Source: JBBSUX01 sp038234045
GTDB lineage: Bacteria > Pseudomonadota > Gammaproteobacteria > Burkholderiales > Burkholderiaceae_C
Assembly (NCBI GenBank): GCA_038234045.1
Contig: JBBSUX010000020.1
Coordinates: forward strand, 1-21,411
Reading direction: 5' to 3'
DNA: 21,411 bases
Shown: positions 15,110-21,411 of the stretch, one piece after another
How positions within the stretch are numbered: the stretch's first letter is position 1
How the letters are laid out: each line of letters starts with the position of its first letter
The notes under the pieces: model-generated
The model's input: only the letters and a program-made list of their open reading frames with translations
Databases searched by the model: none
What the model was told of the DNA's origin: nothing
Program-made: the position numbers and the translations under genes

Positions 15110-15126
15110 GGCCGGAACTTCCGGCC
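15110..15126. repeat. 17-base palindrome between ffh and the CcsA-like gene
   Basis: GGCCGGAA and TTCCGGCC flank one central base. The dyad lies in the 225-base gap between two divergent genes, about 120 bases from ffh and 90 from the other start. It could be an operator or a chance GC-rich palindrome. I see no clear promoter elements beside it. Confidence 0.35.
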
Positions 15127-15216
15127 CGCCCAAGCGGGATGTACGCCGAATCCAGCCAGACCCAAACCAGGCCTGCAGCATCGCAAGAGCAGCGCAAAGG
15201 CTACTAAACTTCGCCG

Positions 15217-16020
15217 ATGATTTTAGCCAGTCCCTTCGCATCGCCCAGTCTAGCGCTGGGCATCGCGGCAGCGCTGGCCTACGCATGGCCAGCGGTCTTC
15301 GGACGCAGACTCACCCGCCACGTCGGTCAGGCAGCGCTTCTTGTGGCCTGGCTGCTTCACGCGCTGCTGCTGACAACTGACCTGACGGCGCATCCTCCCC
15401 GCTTCGGTTTTGGCCCGGCGCTCTCCGTTACTGCCTGGTTGCTGCTCACCGTTTATGCGGTAGAAAGCCGGCTGTTCCCGCGACTCGAGGTCCGCTGGGC
15501 GCTGGCGGGCTTGGGATCGGCAGCGGTCTTGATCTCCCTGGTATTTCCGGGCGTCCCGCTTCGGGTTATGGGCTCGCCCTGGCTACCGCTGCATCTTGCG
15601 TTGGGCGTCGCTTCCTACGGTTTGTTCGCCGCGGCGTTGGTCCATGCATGGCTGATGACCAGAGCTGAACGGCAGATGCGCTCGGCCACCACGCCGCGCG
15701 AAGGTGTGCCCCTGCTCACGCTCGAGCGGTTGACGTTCCGCTTTGTCGAGGCCGGCTTCGTGCTGCTGACCCTGACGCTGGCGGCGGGCTTCCTGTTTGG
15801 CGAACATCTCTACGGTCGGGCTTGGCGCTGGGACCACAAGACGGTGTTTTCGGTGCTTTCGTGGATCACTTTTCTGGTACTTCTGCTGGGCCGCAGGTGG
15901 CTCGGCTGGCGCGGGCGAACTGCAATGCGCTGGCTCTACATCGGATCTGCACTGCTGCTGCTGGCGTACGTCGGGTCGCGCTTTGTGCTCGAAGTGATCC
16001 TGCACCGCTCGATCACCTAG
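15217..16020 (+). CDS. CcsA/YpjD-type cytochrome c assembly family membrane protein
   Basis: This 267-residue integral membrane protein has about eight predicted helices. It contains conserved features of the CcsA/HemX-like family: PWLPLHLALGVASYGLFAAA with H126, and WRWDHKTVFSVLSW with H207, which resembles the reduced tryptophan-rich motif of these proteins. In many proteobacteria a homologue (YpjD/CorE) lies beside ffh, as here. A role in haem handling or cytochrome c assembly is suggested by the family; in enteric bacteria YpjD/CorE has been linked to magnesium/cobalt transport, so the function is unsettled. The start MILASPFASPSL at 15217 is the first in the frame. The zinc-ribbon protein gene begins four bases after its stop, the first link of a five-gene run ending with ampD. 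Confidence 0.85.
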   Translation: MILASPFASPSLALGIAAALAYAWPAVFGRRLTRHVGQAALLVAWLLHALLLTTDLTAHPPRFGFGPALSVTAWLLLTVYAVESRLFPRLEVRWALAGLGSAAVLISLVFPGVPLRVMGSPWLPLHLALGVASYGLFAAALVHAWLMTRAERQMRSATTPREGVPLLTLERLTFRFVEAGFVLLTLTLAAGFLFGEHLYGRAWRWDHKTVFSVLSWITFLVLLLGRRWLGWRGRTAMRWLYIGSALLLLAYVGSRFVLEVILHRSIT

Positions 16021-16024
16021 CCGC

Positions 16025-16249
16025 ATGAAAGTCTTCGTCATTTTCGCGGCGGTCTTCCTGCTGCTGTGGTTGCTGCGGCGCGACTTCCTTGCCTTCAGGC
16101 GGCGCAGACGTGAGCGGTCCCGCCCTCCGGGGCCGCAGATCATGGTTCGATGCGACCATTGCGGCCTTCATCTGCCGCGGTCCGACGCGCTGCCTGGTCA
16201 TCGCACCGGTCACTACTGCTGTGCAGAACACCGTCGTGCCCACGATTGA
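16025..16249 (+). CDS. PP0621-family small membrane protein with a zinc-binding motif
   Basis: This 74-residue protein begins with a single hydrophobic helix (MKVFVIFAAVFLLLWLL), followed by a strongly basic stretch and a C-terminal metal-binding motif. C43 and C46 are in VRCDHCGLHLPRSDA, and C65, C66 and H69 are in GHYCCAEHR. This matches the short PP0621-like family, which is regularly found just upstream of pilS in Betaproteobacteria. Function is unknown. The pilS frame overlaps its end, which suggests coupled translation. Confidence 0.85.
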   Translation: MKVFVIFAAVFLLLWLLRRDFLAFRRRRRERSRPPGPQIMVRCDHCGLHLPRSDALPGHRTGHYCCAEHRRAHD

Positions 16250-17969
16250 AACGTCAGCTATAGACCGCCCAGACGCGGAAAATCGCTTGGGCTTTCCCGA
16301 AGCAATGACAGGCGCCGCCGCAGCGCGGATCTGGGATGGTTTCGCCACTGCCCGCGTGATGGTGGCACTCGCAGTCCTACTGCTCCAAGGTGTGCTGCAG
16401 GCGATGGGCCAACCACCGCATGCCGTATTCCTGGGAATATGCCTCGGCTATCTGGCCGCGACGGTCGCCGTGCGGCTGCTGCCACGCCGTCCAAGCTCAG
16501 GCGCGGTATTGGAAGGTTTCTGGTGGCCGACCATCGGAGCCGACATCATTGCCTTCACAGCGATGCAGTTACTGCAGCCGGGCGGCATGAACTACACGCC
16601 CCTGCTCGCGCTGCCGGTACTGTTGACAGCGGTCCTCGGCACCCGAATCGCTGCTTTGGGCACCGCGGCCGGCGTCACGCTCCTGTTGCTGACCGACGCG
16701 ATGTGGACCTGGGTGACGATGCCTGAGGTAGCCGCATCGCAACTGGTGCAAGCGGGATTGACCGGAACCGGATATTTCGTGGCGGCCTTTCTTGTCCAGC
16801 CGCTCGCAGCGCGTCTGGCGCGGGAAGAAGAACTCGGCCGAATCAGCCAGCGTGCAGCTGCCGTCCAGGCACAGGTCAATGAACTGGTGATTGCGGCATT
16901 GTCGGACGGCCTGCTGGTGATCGATTCGACGGGTGAAGTTCACGCAGCCAATCCTGCTGCGCGCGCCATGCTGGAGGCGAACTATCCGCAGACGCCTGCC
17001 CGCTTTTCACTGCGCCATCGATCTGTCTGGCAGCCGCTGGCCGAGCTGGCACGGCTCACCTTCGCCGAAGGCGGCCTGCAGGTTGGCGACATCACCTTGC
17101 GACATGACGATGCCGGCCCCCGCCGGCTCCAGGTCCGCACGCGGCTCACCCCTGTGGACCGGCGCCTTGATACCAGCCTCTGCGTCATGTTCCTGCAGGA
17201 CCTGCGGGAAAACGAAGCGCGCCTGCGGACGGAAAAGATGGCCGCCATGGGGCGCATGTCGGCCGCCGTAGCACATGAAATCCGCAATCCATTGGCGGCA
17301 ATCGTCCAGGCCAACCAGCTGCTTGACGAAGAGCTCACAGATCCGACGCAGAAACAGCTGTCTTCCATGGTGCGACAAAACGCCCAGCGACTTGTCCGGA
17401 TCGCCGAAGAGGTGCTTGATGTTTCGCGGGCACAGCAGCAATTCGATTTTGAGCCAAGCCCTTCCATTTCACTCGACGAAGCTGCAGGAGCCGTCTGCCT
17501 GGATTGGCATGTTCACTCAGGGCGCGGCTGCGGCTTGCAACTGATTCTGGACGCGCCCGGCTTCCAGGTGGATTTCGACGGAGAGCATCTGCGGCGCATT
17601 CTGGTAAATCTGCTTGAGAACGCCTTGCGCTATATCAGCACGCATCACGACGCTTTGCAGGTCCGAACCGGAACCGCACCAGACGGGCAGAGCTGGCTGG
17701 AGGTTTGGAGCGACGGCCAGCCGTTGGAGCCCAGTGTCGAGCAACGCCTCTTCGAGCCATTCTTCTCGTCGGAAAGCCGATCCAGCGGGCTCGGTCTCTA
17801 TATTTGTCGAGAGCTGTGCGAGCGACATGGTGCGGTGATGGTGTACCGCCGGGGTCCACGACCGACCGAGAGAGGCGTGCTCGCAGGCAACGCTTTCACG
17901 GTCGCCTTTCGCCGATCGGAAATGGCCGGCAACGCAGATATGGATCCGTTTGCGACAATCAACTCGTGA
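16236..17969 (+). CDS. pilS: PilS, sensor histidine kinase of the type IV pilus system
   Basis: PilS phosphorylates PilR to control pilin transcription. The frame is open from 16089, but that part overlaps the zinc-protein gene. I chose the GTG at 16236 (577 residues); TTG at 16287 and ATG at 16305 are alternatives. About six N-terminal membrane helices end near residue 195 (LTGTGYFVAAFLVQPLAARL). A PAS-like region follows (VNELVIAALSDGLLVIDSTG), then HisKA with H347 (AAVAHEIRNPLAAIVQ) and an ATPase domain with NLLENALRYI and SSGLGLYICRELCERHGA. The G1 box is weak (SDGQPLEPSVEQRLFEPFF). The multi-helix sensor domain plus the directly following pilR supports PilS. Its stop codon overlaps the pilR start by GTGA. 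Confidence 0.92.
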   Translation: MPTIETSAIDRPDAENRLGFPEAMTGAAAARIWDGFATARVMVALAVLLLQGVLQAMGQPPHAVFLGICLGYLAATVAVRLLPRRPSSGAVLEGFWWPTIGADIIAFTAMQLLQPGGMNYTPLLALPVLLTAVLGTRIAALGTAAGVTLLLLTDAMWTWVTMPEVAASQLVQAGLTGTGYFVAAFLVQPLAARLAREEELGRISQRAAAVQAQVNELVIAALSDGLLVIDSTGEVHAANPAARAMLEANYPQTPARFSLRHRSVWQPLAELARLTFAEGGLQVGDITLRHDDAGPRRLQVRTRLTPVDRRLDTSLCVMFLQDLRENEARLRTEKMAAMGRMSAAVAHEIRNPLAAIVQANQLLDEELTDPTQKQLSSMVRQNAQRLVRIAEEVLDVSRAQQQFDFEPSPSISLDEAAGAVCLDWHVHSGRGCGLQLILDAPGFQVDFDGEHLRRILVNLLENALRYISTHHDALQVRTGTAPDGQSWLEVWSDGQPLEPSVEQRLFEPFFSSESRSSGLGLYICRELCERHGAVMVYRRGPRPTERGVLAGNAFTVAFRRSEMAGNADMDPFATINS

Positions 17970-19573
17970 GCAAAACGCCCCGCGCCCCCTCTGCGACCGA
18001 TCACACGATCCTTGTCATCGACGATGAGCCGGATCTGCGGGTTCTCTACGAACTGACTTTGCTGCGCGAGGGCTACCGTGTCGAGTCCGCTGGCACCGTT
18101 GCAGAGGCTTTCGACCAGCTGGAGCAGCATCATTTCAGCGCGGTCATTTCAGACATGCGCCTGCCGGATGGCTCCGGGCTTCAGGTACTCGAGCAGCTTC
18201 GTATGCTGTCGCGGCCTGAGCGTTGCGTGGTGATGACGGCGTATGGTTCAGCCGACAACGCAGTGGAAGCGCTCAAGGCGGGCGCTTTTGACTACCTCAC
18301 CAAGCCGGTCGATCTCAAGCAATTCCGGGCAGTCGTCGCCTCTGCGATCCGCAGCCGTCTGGACGCAGCCAGCGAGCCTGTTGCCGCCCCCCTTAACACG
18401 ATGGGAGCGAACGGCTGGTCAATGCCGCACGGCTCTATGCCAGCAGAAAAAGCACTGGAATCGGGCGACGAGGGGCCCAAAGACAAAGCCAACGACGCTG
18501 GCACCCGTGCACTTGCCAGCATGGTGGGTGACTCGGAGGTCATGCGTGCTGTAAAGCAGCGCATCGGGCGGGTCGCGCGCAGCATGGCGCCCGTGCTGAT
18601 CCGAGGGGAATCCGGCACCGGCAAGGAGCTGGTGGCTCGAGCGGTGCATGCGAACAGTCATCGAGCGGCCGGCCCTCTGGTCGCAGTGAACTGCGGCGCG
18701 ATTCCTGAGGCCTTGCTTGAGGCAGAGTTCTTCGGGGCGTGCAAGGGCTCCTACACCGGTGCCTTGCAGGATCGCGACGGCTATTTCCAGGCAGCGCGGG
18801 GTGGCACGCTGTTTCTCGATGAAATTGGCGACCTCCCGCTGGCGATGCAGTCGAAACTGCTGCGCGCAATCCAGGAACGCAAGGTCAGGCCACTCGGCTC
18901 GACACATGAAGATGAAGTAGATGTGCGCATCCTGAGCGCGACGCATCGCGATCTCGCATCCGACGTGCAGTCGGGACGTTTCCGACAGGATCTGTTTTAT
19001 CGGCTGAACGTGATCGAGATCGTTGTTCCGCCGCTGCGGGATCGGCGGGAGGATCTCCCCGCCCTGTGCACCGCCCTGCTTTCCCGAATCGCAATCGAGT
19101 CGGGCATGACCGCGCCAGCGCTATCCCAAGAAACCCTCCGTCAGCTCGCCAGCCAGCCGTTGAACGGCAACGTGCGTGAACTGGAGAACCTGCTACATCG
19201 TGCGGTCGCGTTGAGCGAGGGGGCGCACTTGCAGATCGACGCCTCTCTTGAACGGCGGAGCCCCCAGGTGCAAACCGAGGCGGCGAAGGGAGTATCCGTT
19301 ACGGGCCTATCCGCTGGCGCTCCGCAATTCCAGGCGGAAGTGCCCTCGTTCACGGCATCGACCATGGAAGGCGCGGGGCTCCCCAATGATCTGCAGGCTT
19401 ACCTGGATGCCAGGGAACGCGAAATCCTCGTGCATGCATTGCGAGAAAACGGGTTCAACCGCACCGCTGCCGCGGCAAGGCTCGGTATCAGTCTGAGGCA
19501 AATCCGCTACCGGATCGACCGACTCCAGATCGCTGCGCCGAAGGAAGGCCCTATCTCCGGCGATGCCGACTGA
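17966..19573 (+). CDS. pilR: PilR, sigma54-dependent response regulator of type IV pili
   Basis: PilR activates pilin transcription with sigma54. The open frame reaches back to 17705 inside pilS; the GTG at 17966, sharing GTGA with the pilS stop, gives 535 residues beginning VSKTPRAPSATDHTILVIDD. The receiver has phosphoacceptor D63 (ISDMRLPDGSG) and K113. The AAA+ domain has Walker A at 214-220 (GESGTGK), the sigma54-contact loop GSYTGA at 261-266, Walker B TLFLDEIGD and RFRQDLFYRLNVIEIVVPP. The Fis-type HTH is NRTAAAARLGISLRQIRYRI. It is longer than the roughly 445 residues of Pseudomonas PilR because of two low-complexity linkers, at about 135-180 and 425-475. Near the end of the AAA+ domain it has LNGNVRELEN where PGNVRELEN is usual. 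No pilin gene is in the window. Confidence 0.93.
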   Translation: MSKTPRAPSATDHTILVIDDEPDLRVLYELTLLREGYRVESAGTVAEAFDQLEQHHFSAVISDMRLPDGSGLQVLEQLRMLSRPERCVVMTAYGSADNAVEALKAGAFDYLTKPVDLKQFRAVVASAIRSRLDAASEPVAAPLNTMGANGWSMPHGSMPAEKALESGDEGPKDKANDAGTRALASMVGDSEVMRAVKQRIGRVARSMAPVLIRGESGTGKELVARAVHANSHRAAGPLVAVNCGAIPEALLEAEFFGACKGSYTGALQDRDGYFQAARGGTLFLDEIGDLPLAMQSKLLRAIQERKVRPLGSTHEDEVDVRILSATHRDLASDVQSGRFRQDLFYRLNVIEIVVPPLRDRREDLPALCTALLSRIAIESGMTAPALSQETLRQLASQPLNGNVRELENLLHRAVALSEGAHLQIDASLERRSPQVQTEAAKGVSVTGLSAGAPQFQAEVPSFTASTMEGAGLPNDLQAYLDAREREILVHALRENGFNRTAAAARLGISLRQIRYRIDRLQIAAPKEGPISGDAD

Positions 19574-20177
19574 AGCTACTTCCATCGTGCAGGTTCCGAA
19601 CAGCGCGCCAATCTGGAAAGCGGGCTGGTACCGCGGCGCCGCACGTTGCCTTTCGCCCCATGCCAACGAACGGCCCGCTCACGCCAAAGTGGATCTCATC
19701 GTGGTGCACTCGATAAGCCTTCCACCCGGACGTTTTGGCGGTGGCGCGATCTTTGCGCTCTTCACCGGCACGCTGGACAATCAGGCCGACCCCTATTTCG
19801 AGCGACTTCAGGGACTCGAAGTGTCCAGCCACTTCCTCATCCGCCGCGACGGCGCGATTTGGCAGTTCGTCGACTGCGACCGCAGAGCGTGGCATGCGGG
19901 AGCATCCCGATATCGAGGGCGAGATGCCTGCAACGACGATTCGGTAGGAATCGAACTGGAGGGTCTGGAAGACGGCGACGCTTTTGAGGCTGCCCAATAC
20001 GAAGCGCTTGAGCGGCTTTGCCGCGATCTGAGGACCCGCTATCCGATCCGGCATGTGGCTGGGCACGCGGACATTGCGCCAGGACGCAAAACCGACCCTG
20101 GCAAGTCGTTCGACTGGACCCGACTTCAGGCGTCACTGGCGTGGTCACCAGAAGTTTTCCCCGTCCACCAGGCATAA
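19563..20177 (+). CDS. ampD: 1,6-anhydro-N-acetylmuramyl-L-alanine amidase AmpD
   Basis: AmpD is a cytoplasmic zinc amidase that removes the peptide from anhydro-muropeptides during cell-wall recycling; its loss can derepress AmpC beta-lactamase where AmpR is present. The protein has 204 residues, slightly longer than the roughly 185 of E. coli. The zinc ligands and catalytic residues are in place: H49 (IVVHSISLP), H168 and D178 (GHADIAPGRKTDPG, with K176) and E131 (SVGIELEG). HFLIRRDGAIWQFV and AWHAGASRYRGR are family signatures. There is no signal peptide, as expected. The ATG at 19563 overlaps the last 11 bases of pilR, so ampD is the last gene of the run. No AmpR or AmpC is seen. Confidence 0.95.
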   Translation: MPTEATSIVQVPNSAPIWKAGWYRGAARCLSPHANERPAHAKVDLIVVHSISLPPGRFGGGAIFALFTGTLDNQADPYFERLQGLEVSSHFLIRRDGAIWQFVDCDRRAWHAGASRYRGRDACNDDSVGIELEGLEDGDAFEAAQYEALERLCRDLRTRYPIRHVAGHADIAPGRKTDPGKSFDWTRLQASLAWSPEVFPVHQA

Positions 20178-20284
20178 AAAAATATTCCTGAATCGTTGTA
20201 AATACGCTGGGCCGCCACTGGCGCGGCTCTCGGCGCGAATGCGCGTGTTATCGACTTCGGAGAGGCCAGAGACCCCCTTTCAAA

Positions 20285-20331
20285 ACACTACCGGTAGTGT
20301 CAGAATCTCCGACGCACCCCATATGTAGTGG
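20285..20331 (+). promoter_or_regulatory. Pair of NrdR boxes upstream of nrdA
   Basis: Box 1 at 20285-20300 is the perfect palindrome ACACTACCGGTAGTGT. Box 2 at 20316-20331 is ACCCCATATGTAGTGG. They begin 31 bases apart, three helical turns, with a 15-base gap, which is the arrangement known for NrdR repressor sites at ribonucleotide reductase genes. A weak promoter could be TTTCAA (20278-20283) and CAGAAT (20301-20306), with box 1 filling the 17-base spacer. Confidence 0.78.
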
Positions 20332-20404
20332 TGTTATCCGAATTCAAAGACCTCGCCAATGCCGCCTTTCACAGCGCACCATCGGCTCAGCAAGAGGAAA
20401 ATCC

Positions 20405-21411
20405 ATGCAAATCGCCCCTTCCGCCACGTCCAGCAATCCAGCTGGCGCGCGCGCCCCAATGGCCGAAAGGCGCCTCGTTCCCGAACAGGTCGCAAGCGGC
20501 CCGCACGAAACGCTGGCGAACTACCAGATCATTCGTCGCAACGGAGCTGTCGTACCCTTCGAGCCGCAAAAAATAGCGGTCGCCTTGATGAAGGCTTTCC
20601 TTGCTGTGCACGGCACGCAAGGTGCAGCATCTTCCAGCGTGCGGGAAACAGTCGATACCTTGACCCAGAACGTGGTACGCGCTCTCGTTCGCTCGCGTCC
20701 TGGGGGCGGCACTTTCCATATTGAGGACATACAAGACCAAGTCGAACTCGGTCTGATGCGCGGCGGCCACCACGAAGTTGCTCGTGCTTACGTGCTGTAT
20801 CGCGAGCGCCGGACACAGGAACGAGCCCGCGAGAGCGAGCAGGACACGGCCGCTGTCCCAGCGGTTCTGCATGTAATGGATGGTGGCGAGCGGGTTGCGC
20901 TCGACCCTGCGACATTGCAACACCTGATTGAGTCCGCCTGCCAGGGGCTGGGCGCGGACGTCAAGCCAGCGCCGATCATTGCCGAGACAATGCGCAACCT
21001 CTATGACGGCGTGCCGATCGAGGAGGTCTACAAGGCTTCGATTCTGGCTGCGCGGACCCTGATCGAGAAAGATCCGGACTACACCTACGTCACCGCCCGT
21101 CTCCTGCTGCACACCATCGCCAAGGAAGTGTTCGGCCGCGAGACGTCCCGCGAAGAAATGGCAGCGGCGTATGTCGACTATTTTCCCCTGTTCATCAAGA
21201 AGGGTGTGGACAACGACCGCCTCGATGAGAGGCTGCAACAGTTCGATTTGCAGCGCCTGGCCGCGGCCCTCAAGCCCGAACGGGATCTGCAGTTCGACTA
21301 CCTCGGCCTGCAGACACTGTACGACCGCTATTTCCTGCATGTAAGCAAAACGCGCATCGAAATGCCGCAGGCGTTCTTCATGCGCGTGGCGATGGGTCTG
21401 GCACTCGGGGA
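20405..21411 (+). CDS. nrdA: Ribonucleoside-diphosphate reductase alpha subunit, class Ia (partial, 3' end outside window)
   Basis: NrdA is the catalytic subunit that reduces ribonucleoside diphosphates to deoxy forms, using a radical made by NrdB. The first 335 residues are visible. After a variable leader comes an ATP-cone at about 40-136 (QIIRRNGAVVPFEPQKIAVA to ARAYVLYRERR), the allosteric activity site. A second, degenerate cone-like unit is at about 158-245 (VALDPATLQHLIESACQG and PDYTYVTARLLLHTI). The catalytic domain begins near 255 (YFPLFIKKGV, then EMPQAFFMRVAMGLALG), whose active-site cysteines lie outside the window. The start ATG at 20405 has a good Shine-Dalgarno (AAGAGGA, 6 bases upstream). 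Two NrdR boxes upstream predict repression when dNTPs are plentiful. Confidence 0.96.
   Translation, partial: MQIAPSATSSNPAGARAPMAERRLVPEQVASGPHETLANYQIIRRNGAVVPFEPQKIAVALMKAFLAVHGTQGAASSSVRETVDTLTQNVVRALVRSRPGGGTFHIEDIQDQVELGLMRGGHHEVARAYVLYRERRTQERARESEQDTAAVPAVLHVMDGGERVALDPATLQHLIESACQGLGADVKPAPIIAETMRNLYDGVPIEEVYKASILAARTLIEKDPDYTYVTARLLLHTIAKEVFGRETSREEMAAAYVDYFPLFIKKGVDNDRLDERLQQFDLQRLAAALKPERDLQFDYLGLQTLYDRYFLHVSKTRIEMPQAFFMRVAMGLALG

Noticed and set aside
14992..15186. N-terminal extension of Ffh by 65 residues
   Set aside because: The extension has no Ffh-like sequence, while the ATG at 14991 gives the standard N-terminus and the usual protein length.
20178..20404. A small gene upstream of nrdA (open frames at 20053-20328 and 20328-20576)
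   Set aside because: These frames overlap ampD or nrdA, have no ribosome binding site, and cover the NrdR boxes; the sequence is better explained as a promoter region.

Overview
The window looks like chromosomal DNA of a GC-rich betaproteobacterium of the order Burkholderiales, most likely Comamonadaceae or a close relative. The evidence is the housekeeping gene order (ffh, a CcsA-type membrane protein, a PP0621-type zinc protein, pilS, pilR, ampD, nrdA), the style of the proteins, and copies of a short intergenic repeat of a kind I recall from Comamonadaceae genomes. There is no prophage, insertion sequence, CRISPR array, rRNA or tRNA that I can support.

Layout. 1-357 (minus): the N-terminal half of a Crp/Fnr-type regulator that leaves the window and appears to lack a proper start. 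358-805: no gene. 806-5349 (minus): a two-gene RND efflux operon, adaptor then pump, with a 4-base overlap. 5460-5921 (plus): a small exported protein of unknown function, divergent from the pump operon. 6041-11108 (plus): a tight run of miaB, a GlrK-type histidine kinase, a QseG-like lipoprotein and the sigma54 activator GlrR. 11291-13330 (plus): mdoH (opgH), the glucan glucosyltransferase, without mdoG beside it. A strong two-way terminator separates mdoH from ffh (minus, 13609-14991). 15217-20177 (plus): a CcsA-like protein, a zinc-ribbon membrane protein, pilS, pilR and ampD, nearly all overlapping. 20405 to the edge (plus): the start of nrdA, behind a pair of NrdR boxes.

How the genes may work together. 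The most interesting part is the 180-base gap between glrR and mdoH. Around the 3' end of glrR and in the gap lie two exact TGTC-N10-GACA palindromes, the site bound by GlrR in E. coli. They are followed by a sigma54-type promoter with correct GG-N10-GC spacing just before mdoH. In E. coli the known GlrR targets are the small RNAs GlmY and GlmZ, and rpoE; here the sequence suggests direct GlrR control of periplasmic glucan synthesis. This GlrR also carries GAFTDA where sigma54 activators normally have GAFTGA. The remaining genes are mostly standard: efflux, tRNA modification, protein targeting, type IV pilus regulation, cell-wall recycling and deoxynucleotide synthesis.
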